Of a stretch of 64,000 nucleotides of DNA, positions 51,821 to 60,421 are shown piece by piece. Made by a program: the position numbers and the translations under genes. How positions within the stretch are numbered: the stretch's first letter is position 1; each line of letters begins with the position of its first letter. This DNA comes from Nocardioides carbamazepini. Lineage in GTDB: Bacteria > Actinomycetota > Actinomycetes > Propionibacteriales > Nocardioidaceae. The notes beneath the pieces are model-generated. The model did no database searches, was not told the origin of the DNA, and was given only the letters and a program-made list of their open reading frames with translations. The stretch is from assembly GCF_024614185.1 (NCBI RefSeq), contig NZ_JAHTLF010000016.1:806001-870000 (forward strand), read 5' to 3'.

Positions 51821-51981
51821 GAGGGTCCGCAGATAGGTGGCGCCGTCGCGAGCGTCGCGAGACGCGGGTGATGGCAAGGCGGCGGAGCGAAGTCGTGCTT
51901 GGCCGCCCATCGAGCGACGCCAACGCCGCCAGCGCCCGCGTGTCGCGGCGCGCAGCAGGCGGGACCTATCTGCGGACCCTC
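51821..51981. repeat. 161-bp long inverted repeat between helicase genes
   Basis: Terminal arms GAGGGTCCGCAGATAGGT (51821-51838) and its exact complement (51964-51981), 18 of 18. Inner parts also pair imperfectly: GCG(T/C)CGCGA(G/C)ACGCGGG and TGGC blocks on both sides. It fills the gap exactly from the stop of the upstream gene (51982) to the xpb -10 box. No ORF inside. It resembles a MITE or a very long hairpin; no target-site duplication is visible. Confidence 0.8.
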
Positions 51982-54270
51982 TCACGCGACGGGGACCACC
52001 CTGCTGATCCGGTGCACGGCGTAGCGTCGCTCGGCGTCCGGGTCGTCCGCCTCGGCGTCGGCATCGAACGCGGTGAGCTGGCCGCCCTCCACCACGAGGG
52101 GGCGCACGGTCCGCTCGGACACGACACCCTGGTTGTCCGTGAACCCGATGAGGACGACACCGCCCCGCTCGATCGCGTCCCGCAGCGCCGACAGGACGCC
52201 GCCGCCGGGGATCGACGCCGACGCGGGTCGGGACCGGGCGGCCTCGTCGCCCTCCCGCAGGGTGGCCACCGCGGAGGCGACGTGCGCGGCGTGCCGGGCT
52301 GCCGACCGGGCGGCGTCCGCGACCTCGCGGGTGCGGGGGGTGCGGGCCCGCAGCGAGTCCGGGGTGCCGACCCGGACCACGCCGTCCGGGCCCTCGACCA
52401 CCGGCGCCAGGCCGAGCTCGCGCAGCCGGGGGAGCAGGACGTCGATCGTCAGGGTCGACACCACGACGGTCGGGGCGATCCGTCGCAGCCCGAGCCCGGC
52501 ACCCTTGGGGTGGTTGACCAGCGCGGCGAGCGCGGCCTCGTCCTCGGAGCGCACGAACGACGACGCCAGGCCGACCCGCAGCCGGCCGAACGAGCGGACC
52601 ACGTCGTCGATCAGATAGGTCAGCGGCTGGGGGACCGGCGTCCGCGAGGCCGCCAGCACGAACGCGTGCAGCTCGGCCGCGGTCCAGCCGGCATCCAGCG
52701 CCCGTCGTACCGAGTCGGCGGTGAAGCGGTAGACCGTCGCCGCGCCGTGCGAGTCGACGTCCGCGACCTGCTGCAGCTGCCGGGCCAGGTCGGGTTCGAG
52801 CGGTCCCGGCGCGACCGCGGTCAGGTCCGCCTGGAGGAGCACGTGGTCGACCGGCGGCGGCAGCAGGGCGGCGAGTGCGGGCGCCGGGTCCTCGCCGGCC
52901 AGCAACGGCCGGGCGTACGACGCCAGCACGTCCGCTCCCGTGATGCCGAGGACCGCCGCCTCGGCGACCGCCCACGCCACCAGGTCGGGGCGGGTCCGGG
53001 GCCGCCGCGGTCGCTCCCACGCGACGTGCGCGACGAGAGACGGCAGCCCGGTGCCGGCGGCGAGGCCGTGCCCCTCGGGCAGCCGGGCGAGAACGGCCAG
53101 CGCCATCGCCTTGGCCTCCGGCATGCCGGCCGCGGAGAGCTCGGGGGTGAGCGCGTTCCACGGCTTCTGGTCCGGTCCCCGCTCGCCGACCAGCGACGGC
53201 AGCCGGGGGCTGGACAGCCAGGCCCGGGCGAGCACGGTCCACCGCTCGGCGACGGGCAGCTCGGCCCACTCGTCGAACGCGGTGGTCGGGACCCACACCG
53301 GGTTCCCGTCCGCGTCGGCCCGGGTCGCGGCGAGTCCCGCCTCGTGGGCGAGCTCGACCAGCAGCGCCGCCTCGGGCTCCGGTACCTGGAGCTGCGCCGC
53401 GGTCGCCCGCAGCTCCCGCACTCCCAGGCCCGTGGTGCGCAGCGCGGGCGCCGGCCGGCCGGCCCACCACTCCAGGAGCAGCCCGACGCGTCGTACGACG
53501 TCCGTGGCCGCGCCGAGCGCGGCACTGGTCGCCAGCCGCGGGGACCGCTGCTCGGACGCCACTGCCGGCGCGACGTCGACCGGCTCCGTCGTCGTCCGGC
53601 CGCCGCGGACCGCGAGACCCACCTCGCCGGGCACGACCAGCAGGCCCGGCAGCAGGGATCCGCCGGGGACGAGCAGCCGGCGGGCGACGAGCAGCTCGGC
53701 CGGCGACTCGGCGTCCTCCGGGCGGACCCCCACCCGCACGGTGCCGGACCTCGCGGTCCCGCCCTCGGCGATGACGTGGTCGAGCAGCGCCCGGGCGGAG
53801 TCCGGCAACGAGGCCAGCGCCTCGGCGATCTCCGTGGCCGGTCGGGGGGCGGGGGAGCGGGGCCGCAGCCCGCTCACGCCGGCAGCCGGTCCGCCGGCCA
53901 TCGCGTCGCTCACGCCGCTCAGGGCGCGGAGGCCCTCCGGGGAGTCCCAGGCGACGGTGAGGTCCCGGAGCCGGGCCAGCGTCGCGGCGACGTACCCGGC
54001 CTCGGCGCGCACCATCGCAGTGACTTCGGAATCCGTGGTTTGACCCGCGACGACGAGGGCATCTAGGACCGAGAGCTCGCCTCGGGTGAGGCCGTCGAGA
54101 GCGCGTGCGATCGAGTTCCTCACCGCGGCGCGAGAGGCGAGTTGTCCGAAGTCGTGAGGGGCAGGGGTGGCCAGGTCCAGACGTTCGGTGAGCAGGCGTT
54201 GGAGCCGCTCGTCAGGCCACGACCGCAGCTGGTCGGCCAACGACCGGTGTCCGCTCGGTCCCGCTCCCAC
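51982..54270 (-). CDS. Helicase C-terminal domain protein (XPB/Ssl2-like helicase-associated)
   Basis: 762 aa without Walker A or DEAD-type motifs. N-terminus LADQLRSWPDERLQRLLTERLDLATPAPHDFGQLA; helix-rich middle with winged-helix-like stretches (LRDLTVAWDSPEGLRALSG; VLDALVVAGQ); C-terminal region with GVVLIGFTDNQGVVSERTVRPLVVEGGQLTAFD. The family sits next to xpb throughout actinobacteria (Rv0862c beside Rv0861c in M. tuberculosis) and is thought to work with it. GTG at 54270 is leaderless (TAGGTT, seven bases). Function is not established. Confidence 0.88.
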   Translation of the reverse strand: MGAGPSGHRSLADQLRSWPDERLQRLLTERLDLATPAPHDFGQLASRAAVRNSIARALDGLTRGELSVLDALVVAGQTTDSEVTAMVRAEAGYVAATLARLRDLTVAWDSPEGLRALSGVSDAMAGGPAAGVSGLRPRSPAPRPATEIAEALASLPDSARALLDHVIAEGGTARSGTVRVGVRPEDAESPAELLVARRLLVPGGSLLPGLLVVPGEVGLAVRGGRTTTEPVDVAPAVASEQRSPRLATSAALGAATDVVRRVGLLLEWWAGRPAPALRTTGLGVRELRATAAQLQVPEPEAALLVELAHEAGLAATRADADGNPVWVPTTAFDEWAELPVAERWTVLARAWLSSPRLPSLVGERGPDQKPWNALTPELSAAGMPEAKAMALAVLARLPEGHGLAAGTGLPSLVAHVAWERPRRPRTRPDLVAWAVAEAAVLGITGADVLASYARPLLAGEDPAPALAALLPPPVDHVLLQADLTAVAPGPLEPDLARQLQQVADVDSHGAATVYRFTADSVRRALDAGWTAAELHAFVLAASRTPVPQPLTYLIDDVVRSFGRLRVGLASSFVRSEDEAALAALVNHPKGAGLGLRRIAPTVVVSTLTIDVLLPRLRELGLAPVVEGPDGVVRVGTPDSLRARTPRTREVADAARSAARHAAHVASAVATLREGDEAARSRPASASIPGGGVLSALRDAIERGGVVLIGFTDNQGVVSERTVRPLVVEGGQLTAFDADAEADDPDAERRYAVHRISRVVPVA

Positions 54271-54294
54271 GGTGCCCAACCTAGGACATCGATG
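54268..54294. promoter_or_regulatory. Overlapping divergent -10 boxes
   Basis: Minus strand: TAGGTT (54283-54278), seven bases, GTG at 54270. Plus strand: TAGGAC at 54282-54287, four bases before ATG at 54292. Both share the central CCTAGG. The two start codons are only 21 bp apart, so the promoters cannot be occupied simultaneously. Confidence 0.55.
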
Positions 54295-55131
54295 AACCGG
54301 GTCGAGCTGCACCACGGCGCAGCCACCGACGTCGGCCTGGTCCGGGAGGTCAACGAGGACGCCTTCCTGGCCGATCCGCCGGTCTTCGTCGTCGCCGACG
54401 GCATGGGCGGGCACGACCGCGGCGACGTGGCCAGCACCTATGCCGTCGAGGAGCTGGCCCGCCTCGCCCACGGCGACTACGCCCTCGAGGAGGGCGCCGC
54501 CGCGGTCGACGCGGCGCTCCAGGCGGCCCAGGACCGACTGCTCGCCTACGACGAGGAGCAGCGCGCCGCCGGGGCCGACGACACCTTCGCCGCCGGCACC
54601 ACCGTCGTCCTCGCCCTCCTCGTCGAGTCCGCCGACGGGCCGCACTGGCTGCTCGCCAACGTCGGCGACTCCCGGATCTACCGCTACAACGAGGGCGAGC
54701 TGGAGCAGGTGAGCGTCGACCACAGCCTGGTCCAGGAGCTCGTCGACGCCGGTCGGCTGACGCCCGACGCCGCGGCCGTCCACCCCAGCCGCAATGTCGT
54801 CACCCGCGCGCTCGGCGGAGCGGCGATGCCGGGTGCCGTGAGCGGCGCCGCCGACTACTACCTCCTCCCGCTCGCCGCGGCGGAGCGGCTCCTGCTGTGC
54901 TCCGACGGTGTGAGTGGCATGGTGGACGACGTGACGATCGCCTCGATCCTGGCCGGGTACGACGACCCGCGCGATGCCGCCGACGCCCTGGTCGCCGCCG
55001 CCGTGGGTGCCGGCGGTCATGACAACGCGACCGCGCTCGTGGTCGATGTGGTGGGATTGGCGAACGACGATCCGTACGACTCGCACGCGCAGCGGCTGAG
55101 TCTGGAGCAGAAGTTGGGGGCTCTCCCATGA
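54292..55131 (+). CDS. PP2C family serine/threonine protein phosphatase
   Basis: 279 aa PPM-type phosphatase. Motifs: VREVNEDAFL, VVADGMGGHDRGDVAS (metal Asp), GTTVVLALL, NVGDSRIYRY, LLCSDGVSGMV and GGHDNATALVV with the last metal Asp. No transmembrane helix. It heads a three-gene operon with two FHA proteins, a layout for phospho-Ser/Thr signalling; no kinase is encoded in the window. Stop overlaps the next ATG (ATGA). Confidence 0.93.
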   Translation: MNRVELHHGAATDVGLVREVNEDAFLADPPVFVVADGMGGHDRGDVASTYAVEELARLAHGDYALEEGAAAVDAALQAAQDRLLAYDEEQRAAGADDTFAAGTTVVLALLVESADGPHWLLANVGDSRIYRYNEGELEQVSVDHSLVQELVDAGRLTPDAAAVHPSRNVVTRALGGAAMPGAVSGAADYYLLPLAAAERLLLCSDGVSGMVDDVTIASILAGYDDPRDAADALVAAAVGAGGHDNATALVVDVVGLANDDPYDSHAQRLSLEQKLGALP

Positions 55132-56567
55132 GCGACGGCATTCAAGGGGCCGAGCGGGCGACCGGTGCCTGGTCGTACCGTGACGGTGCGTGGTTCGCGG
55201 TCTTCGGCACCGGCGCCGCCATCGTGCTGCCGGACACGCAGAAGGACCAGGTCGTCGGTCTCTGGGCCATGGTCGACGGTGGCGCCGGGTTCGACGACGT
55301 CCTCGACGGCCTGCTCGCCTCCGGGCTGAGCCGGATCCCCGGCTTCGTGCTGGTCAGCGCGGGGGAGGGGCCGACCCGCTTCCTGCTCCGCGGAGCCGGT
55401 GTCGTCGCGACCGTCACCGCCGCCGGTGGGACCGTGACCGTCGACGGCGGCGAGAGCCACACCTGGGTCGAGCGCAGCCTGGACGACGTCACCGCGCTGA
55501 GCATCGAGCTCCCCGCCGCGGAGGGCGCGGCGGAGCCCGCGGACGTCGACTTCCCGATCGTCACCGGCCTGGTCCGGGTCGGCCGGATCGACCGCCCCGC
55601 GGCGATCCCGGCCGTCGGTGGTGCCTACGCCGCCCCGGAGCCCACGGTCGAGCAGGAGCCTGGATCGGCGCCGCTCGATGAGGAGCCGGTCGTCCTCGAC
55701 GAGCCCGGCCCGCTCGACGAGCCCGGCCCGCTCGACGAGCCCAGCCCACTGGACGAGAGCGCGGCCGCGGTGACCGAGGCGTCGTACCTCGACGACAGCC
55801 CCGTCACCGAGGTCATGGACAGCGTCGACGAGCCCGTCGACGAGCCACTCGGCGCGGCGCCCCAGGACCCCGCGCCGGACGGCTGGGTGACCCCGTGGGA
55901 CACCCCGGCCGCCGAGGGCGACCCGGGCGAGGCTCCGGTCGTCCCGGCTCCGGCCGTCCCGGCTCCGCCGGACTGGGTGCCGCCCCCGCCGCCGGGCGTC
56001 CCCGTGCCGGGTGTCCCCGCGCCGGGTGTCCCCGCGCCGGAGGTCCCCGACGCGCCGCCGCTGCCGATCGGCTCCTGGGAGCCCGTCGGCGGGGTCGCGC
56101 CACCGCCCGGACCGGGCGTCGAGCACGACGGCTTCACGGTCGCCGGCGCCGGCGAGCCGCCGGCCCCACTGGTGCCGCCCGTGCCCGGCACGCCGGCCGC
56201 CCCACCGATCACCCAGCCGGTCGCGAAGCTGCTGGTCTCCGACGGCCAGTCGATCATCGTCGACCGGGCCGTCCTCATCGGCCGCGCGCCGGAGGCCCGG
56301 AGGTTCGCCTCGACCGAGCAGCCGACGCTCGTCACCGTGCCGAGCCGGCTCCACGAGATCTCCTCCACCCACATCGAGGTCCGCCCGGGCGTGGGTGCCG
56401 ACCTCGGCACCGCCGTCGTGACCGACATGGGCTCGACCAACGGCACGGTCCTGGTGCAGCCGGGACTGGGGCCGGAGGACCTCAAGCCCGGCATCGCCGT
56501 CCAGCTGATCCCGGGTGCGACCATCAACCTCGGTGACGGCGTCACCATCCAGGTCACCCGTCCCTGA
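55128..56567 (+). CDS. FHA domain protein with Pro/Glu-rich linker
   Basis: 479 aa. N-terminal region to about 165 is beta-rich (GAWFAVFGTGAAIVLPDTQKDQVVGLWAMVDGG; unassigned), then a low-complexity acidic Pro-rich linker (about 180-330) with LDEPGP and VPAPG repeats, and a C-terminal FHA domain with LIGRAPEARR, SRLHEISSTHIEV and MGSTNGT, the phospho-Thr binding residues. Coupled to the PP2C phosphatase by ATGA. Cytoplasmic. Probably binds a phosphorylated partner; the partner is unknown. Confidence 0.85.
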   Translation: MSDGIQGAERATGAWSYRDGAWFAVFGTGAAIVLPDTQKDQVVGLWAMVDGGAGFDDVLDGLLASGLSRIPGFVLVSAGEGPTRFLLRGAGVVATVTAAGGTVTVDGGESHTWVERSLDDVTALSIELPAAEGAAEPADVDFPIVTGLVRVGRIDRPAAIPAVGGAYAAPEPTVEQEPGSAPLDEEPVVLDEPGPLDEPGPLDEPSPLDESAAAVTEASYLDDSPVTEVMDSVDEPVDEPLGAAPQDPAPDGWVTPWDTPAAEGDPGEAPVVPAPAVPAPPDWVPPPPPGVPVPGVPAPGVPAPEVPDAPPLPIGSWEPVGGVAPPPGPGVEHDGFTVAGAGEPPAPLVPPVPGTPAAPPITQPVAKLLVSDGQSIIVDRAVLIGRAPEARRFASTEQPTLVTVPSRLHEISSTHIEVRPGVGADLGTAVVTDMGSTNGTVLVQPGLGPEDLKPGIAVQLIPGATINLGDGVTIQVTRP

Positions 56568-56594
56568 CCCTGCCCGCTACTCGGAGCGCCCTGC

Positions 56595-57764
56595 ATGACG
56601 CACGTCCCCACCTCACCGTCGCCCGTCGAGGCCGGTGTCGCCTTCCCACCGGCGGAGATGGAGCGTCGGTTCACCGCCGCGGTCATCGACCGGGCGCTGG
56701 GCTGGGCGCTCGCCGCCGCGGCGGCGTTCGCGGTGTGGAGGCTCGTCGAGCCGGACCACGCCGGGATCGTCGTGCTCACCTTCGTCGGTGTTGTGGTCCT
56801 CGTCGGCCTGGTGCTGGCGGTGCTGGTCGGTACGACGGGCCTGACCCCGGGCAAGGCGGCCACCGGCCTGCGGGTGCTCCGGCGTACGACGGGCCGGCCG
56901 ATCGGCCTCGGTGCCGCCCTGGTGCGCACGACGGTGCTCGGCATCGCCGGGCTGCCGACCGCCGGCCTCGGCCTGGCCACCCTCGCCTGGACGGCGGCGA
57001 TGGACCCGACCCGGCAACGGCGCGGTCTCCACGACCGGATCGGCGACGCGGCCGTCGTCGACGTCCGGCCGCGGGAGGTCGAGGTGCCCGCCGAGGTCGA
57101 GCGGCCCCAGCAGATCGTGAACCTCACCGCCATGCGGCTGTTGCCGTCGCCGGTCGAGGAGCATCCCGCGACGCCGTTGCCGGACTCGATCCCCACGCCG
57201 ACCACTGCCCCTGCCCCCGCCCCCGCGCCGACCCCGGCTCCGGTCGCGCCGACCCCCGCGCCTCCGGTCACCCCGGCGCCGGTCACCCCGGGGCCGGCCG
57301 CGCCGGCCAGGCCCGCCGCTCCCACGCCCGCCACTCCCACACCGGCGGCCGCCCCGCGCCCGCCGGTCGAGCAGACCCGGGTGCGGCCCACTCCTGGGAG
57401 CGAGCCTGCCGTCGCGCCGAGCCCGGACACCGTCCGCTGGCGGGTCGAGTTCGACACCGGCGAGCGCTTCGTGGTCGAGGGCCTCGCGCTCGTCGGCCGG
57501 CGCCCGGAGCCCCGGCCGGGAGAGCCGGTGCGCCACGTCGTCCCCCTGCGCTCCTCGGACATGTCCCTGTCGAAGACGCACGCGCAGTTCCAGGTCGCCG
57601 CGGACGGCGCGCTGGTGGTGATGGACCGTGGGTCGACCAACGGCTCCTACGTCATCCGCAAGGGGATGTCCCGCTCGCTGTCGCCGGGCCGCCCCAGCAC
57701 GCTCCTCGCGGGCGACGAGGTGCGCTTCGGCGACCGCACCATGCGCGTCGAGCGCGAGAGCTGA
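56595..57764 (+). CDS. RDD family membrane protein with C-terminal FHA domain
   Basis: 389 aa. An RDD domain: RFTAAVIDRALGWALAAAAAFAVW, a second helix (GIVVLTFVGVVVLVGLVLAVLVG), LTPGKAATGLRVL and a third helix, then RQRRGLHDRIGDAAVV. A Pro/Ala/Thr-rich linker (about 190-275) leads to an FHA domain: LVGRRPEPRPGEP, MSLSKTHAQF and MDRGSTNGSYV. The FHA domain is on the cytoplasmic side. Third gene of the PP2C operon, 27 bp after the FHA gene. Likely anchors phospho-signalling at the membrane. Confidence 0.87.
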   Translation: MTHVPTSPSPVEAGVAFPPAEMERRFTAAVIDRALGWALAAAAAFAVWRLVEPDHAGIVVLTFVGVVVLVGLVLAVLVGTTGLTPGKAATGLRVLRRTTGRPIGLGAALVRTTVLGIAGLPTAGLGLATLAWTAAMDPTRQRRGLHDRIGDAAVVDVRPREVEVPAEVERPQQIVNLTAMRLLPSPVEEHPATPLPDSIPTPTTAPAPAPAPTPAPVAPTPAPPVTPAPVTPGPAAPARPAAPTPATPTPAAAPRPPVEQTRVRPTPGSEPAVAPSPDTVRWRVEFDTGERFVVEGLALVGRRPEPRPGEPVRHVVPLRSSDMSLSKTHAQFQVAADGALVVMDRGSTNGSYVIRKGMSRSLSPGRPSTLLAGDEVRFGDRTMRVERES

Positions 57765-57813
57765 GCGGCGTTGTTGGGCCGAGCGTGTCGGCCGTCCTCC
57801 GGACCGCGGCCTG

Positions 57814-58410
57814 TCAGCGCGCCTCCCACTCGCGGCGCAGCAGCCCGTAGACCGACGTGTCCCCCCATGACCCGTCCCGATCCGCGAAGTCCTCGCGGGT
57901 GTGCGCCTCGTGCCGCATCCCCAGCCGCTCGCACAGCCGCGCGGAGGGGAGGTTGCGCGGGTCGAGCTGCGCCATCAGCCGGTGCAGCGGGTAGTGCGTG
58001 AACGCCAGGTCGACCAGGGCCCGGGCCGACTCGGTGGCGAACCCCCGACCGGCGTGCTCGGGGGCGAAGACCCAGCCCAGCTCCGCGATCGACGGCGGGT
58101 CCTGGGGACCGTGCCGGGCGGCGAGGCGCAGCATCAGGTCACCGACGAGCACGCCGTCGTGCTCGACCGCCAGCGCCAGCATGTCGCCGGGCACCGACGG
58201 CGCCGTCCCCGCCACGAGCCGCTCCATCCGCTGCGTCAGGCCCGCGGCGTCGAGCGGCCCGAACGGCAGGTAGCGGGTGACCTCGGGGTCCGCGCAGTAG
58301 GCGCCGATCGCCACGTCGTCCGTCGGCAGCACGGCGCGCAGCACCAGCCGCTCGGTCCGGATCGGGAGGAGGGGCGCCGACAGCACCGGCGGGATCAATT
58401 CGGTTGCCAC
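57814..58410 (-). CDS. GNAT family N-acetyltransferase (RimJ/RimL-like)
   Basis: 198 aa. Pattern [18 protein letters not shown] at the start, [28 protein letters not shown] for acetyl-CoA binding (Q/RxxGxG/A), and [23 protein letters not shown] near the end. The RimJ/RimL type acetylates protein N-termini or small amines; target unknown. GTG at 58410 is leaderless: TATTCT (58423-58418), seven bases, GTG. In-frame codons further upstream lack support. It is divergent from the cold-shock gene. Confidence 0.85.
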   Translation of the reverse strand: MATELIPPVLSAPLLPIRTERLVLRAVLPTDDVAIGAYCADPEVTRYLPFGPLDAAGLTQRMERLVAGTAPSVPGDMLALAVEHDGVLVGDLMLRLAARHGPQDPPSIAELGWVFAPEHAGRGFATESARALVDLAFTHYPLHRLMAQLDPRNLPSARLCERLGMRHEAHTREDFADRDGSWGDTSVYGLLRREWEAR

Positions 58411-58478
58411 GTTCGCGAGAATAGAGGCCGAGACCGCATGTCCTACGATGTGCCGTTCGTGTGCCCGACCGGGCGCAC
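58411..58478. promoter_or_regulatory. Divergent promoters of GNAT gene and cold-shock gene, with 5' hairpin
   Basis: Minus -10 TATTCT at 58423-58418 (GNAT). Plus -10 TACGAT at 58444-58449 (cold-shock gene). Directly after the presumed start of the plus transcript is a stem GTGTGCCCG (58459-58467) with CGGGCGCAC (58470-58478), nine pairs including one G-U, loop AC. The hairpin would lie at the 5' end of the cold-shock mRNA. Confidence 0.5.
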
Positions 58479-58507
58479 GCCGTGATGACGAGAGGTTGGG
58501 CCGACCC

Positions 58508-58903
58508 GTGCCGACTGGCAAGGTGAAGTGGTACGACGCGGAGAAGGGCTTCGGCTTCCTCTCCCAGCAGGGCGGCGAGGACGTCTACGTCCGGGCCGAT
58601 GCGCTGCCGGACGGCGTGACCACCCTCAAGGCGGGCACCCGGGTCGAGTTCGGGATCGCCCAGGGGCGTCGCGGCGAGCAGGCCCTCCAGGTGCGGATCC
58701 TCGACGCGCCCACCTCGGTCGCGCGCAACCAGCAGCAGGCCAAGCGCAAGAAGCCCGAGGAGATGGTCCCGATCGTCGAGGACCTGATCCGTCTGCTCGA
58801 CGGCATCGGCGAGGCCTATCGGCACGGCCGCCACCCCGACCGCCGCACCGCGCAGCCGGTGGCCAAGCTGCTGCGCGCGCTGGCCGACGAGCTCGAGTCC
58901 TGA
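58508..58903 (+). CDS. Cold-shock domain protein with C-terminal extension
   Basis: 131 aa. N-terminal [36 protein letters not shown], where KGFGFL is RNP-1 and DVYVRA is RNP-2 for single-stranded nucleic acid binding. About 60 extra residues include a lysine cluster ([10 protein letters not shown]) and a helical end ([14 protein letters not shown]); this longer form is common in actinobacteria (e.g. CspB). GTG at 58508 follows GAGAGG. It acts as an RNA chaperone; a hairpin lies in its leader. Confidence 0.92.
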   Translation: MPTGKVKWYDAEKGFGFLSQQGGEDVYVRADALPDGVTTLKAGTRVEFGIAQGRRGEQALQVRILDAPTSVARNQQQAKRKKPEEMVPIVEDLIRLLDGIGEAYRHGRHPDRRTAQPVAKLLRALADELES

Positions 58904-58927
58904 GCCACGGATCCAGGCTGAGGGGCG

Positions 58928-60358
58928 TCAGCCCCGGGTGGCGCCGACCGGTCGCGTCGGCTGGCTCTTCTCGCGCCGAGACGGACTGGACCGCAGCACG
59001 AACACGGCCCAGGCCGTCAGCAGGACGGCGGCGAAGCCCAGGCCGATGCCGTTGACCGCGGGGTAGGACAGCATCACGCCCAGGAAGCCGCCGACCACCC
59101 ACGCCAGCTGCAGGGTGGTGTCGCCCTTGGCGAAGGCGCTCGCGTGCGCGCGCACCGGGACGCCGGACTGGATGGTCGAGTCGAGGGAGACCTTGGCGAG
59201 GTACTGCATCAGGCCGACGGTCAGGCCCAGCAGGATGAGGGGGAGCAGGCTGAAGAACACGGTCGCCACCACGAGCGCGACGATGTCGGCGAGCAGGGCG
59301 ATGACCACCATCGCGGCCGGGTTGATCTTGCGGGCGAGCGACGCCACGACGATGCCGACGGTGTTGCCGAGGCCGGCGGCGCCGACGACCAGACCCACCG
59401 TCAGGGTCGCCTTGGTCTTGCTCTCCCAGCCGTCGAGCGGCTCGGTCATGAGCACGAACGTCATGAACATCGTCAAGAAGCCGGACAGCAGGCGAGGACC
59501 GCAGTTCGCGCGCAGCGCGAAGGCGACCCGCGGTGGCAGCCCGGTGCTGGGGCGCCCGGGTCGGCGCGGGCCGTCGATGGACTCCTCACCCGTCGAGGAG
59601 TCGATCTTGCCGGGCAGCAGGATCGCCGCGACCGTGCCGATCGTGAACACCACGAACGCGTAGCGGCAGGCCCACTCCGGTCCGATCCAGTACGCCGCGC
59701 CGGCGAGCGGGGCCGAGGCGCAGGCGCCGACCACGCCGGCGAGCGCCACCCGGCCGTTGGCCTTCACCAGGGTGATCTCCTGGGGGAGCAGGCGGGGCAC
59801 CGCGGCGGCCTTCGCCACGCCGTACGCCTTGGACGAGACGAGCACGCCGAGCGCGGCGACGTAGAACCAGGGCGAGCCGTCGCTGAGCGTCCCGGCGAGC
59901 ACCCAGCACAGGAAGGCGCGCAGCGCGAAGGTGGCGCCGATCGCCCAGCGCCGCCCGTGGCTGAACCGGTCGAGGAAGGGGCCGATCAGCGGCGCCACGA
60001 TCGCGAACGGGACCATGGTCAGGCCGAGGAACAGCAGGACCGGGCCGCGCTGACCGCTGGTGGCGCCGGCGAAGAAGACGGTGCCGGCCAGCGCGATCGC
60101 GAACGCCGAGTCACCGGCCGCGTTGGCGGCGTGGAGCTCGATGAGCCGGTTGAGGCCCGAACGCTCCGCCCCCTGCGCGCCGGCGGCCTTCCGCGCCGTG
60201 CGCACGGTCGCCTTGCTGGCGCGCCCGGTGACCCGGGCGAAGCCCTTCACCCCGCGCGCGGTCGCCTTGGCCGCGCGGACCGAGCCGGTCTCGGCGGGCG
60301 CCTCCCCGGCGGGCCCGCGCTCCGGCGGCGTGCTCAGGTCGGGACCGTCGGTGCTCAC
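58928..60358 (-). CDS. MFS transporter
   Basis: 476 aa. The first 70 residues are charged and cytoplasmic (KATARGVKGFARVTGRASKATVRTARKAAG), then about ten to twelve helices, with VPFAIVAPLIGPFLDRFSHGRR as the MFS loop 2-3 motif and a Pro/Gly/Arg linker (EESIDGPRRPGRP) between the halves. Corresponds in position to the MFS gene near cspB in M. tuberculosis (Rv0876c). Substrate unknown. GTG at 60358, which has CAAGAT six bases upstream or AGGAGG directly before it. Divergent from DUF3027. Confidence 0.87.
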   Translation of the reverse strand: MSTDGPDLSTPPERGPAGEAPAETGSVRAAKATARGVKGFARVTGRASKATVRTARKAAGAQGAERSGLNRLIELHAANAAGDSAFAIALAGTVFFAGATSGQRGPVLLFLGLTMVPFAIVAPLIGPFLDRFSHGRRWAIGATFALRAFLCWVLAGTLSDGSPWFYVAALGVLVSSKAYGVAKAAAVPRLLPQEITLVKANGRVALAGVVGACASAPLAGAAYWIGPEWACRYAFVVFTIGTVAAILLPGKIDSSTGEESIDGPRRPGRPSTGLPPRVAFALRANCGPRLLSGFLTMFMTFVLMTEPLDGWESKTKATLTVGLVVGAAGLGNTVGIVVASLARKINPAAMVVIALLADIVALVVATVFFSLLPLILLGLTVGLMQYLAKVSLDSTIQSGVPVRAHASAFAKGDTTLQLAWVVGGFLGVMLSYPAVNGIGLGFAAVLLTAWAVFVLRSSPSRREKSQPTRPVGATRG

Positions 60359-60421
60359 CCTCCTATCTTGCCTGTTGCCCCCGACGTGACGCGCGTCGCC
60401 GTCATGGGGGATGCTGTGCCG

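Noticed and set aside
55690..55760. 18-bp tandem repeats (GACGAGCCCGGCCCGCTC) as a non-coding element
   Set aside because: They encode the LDEPGP linker of the FHA protein in frame and are ordinary low-complexity coding sequence.
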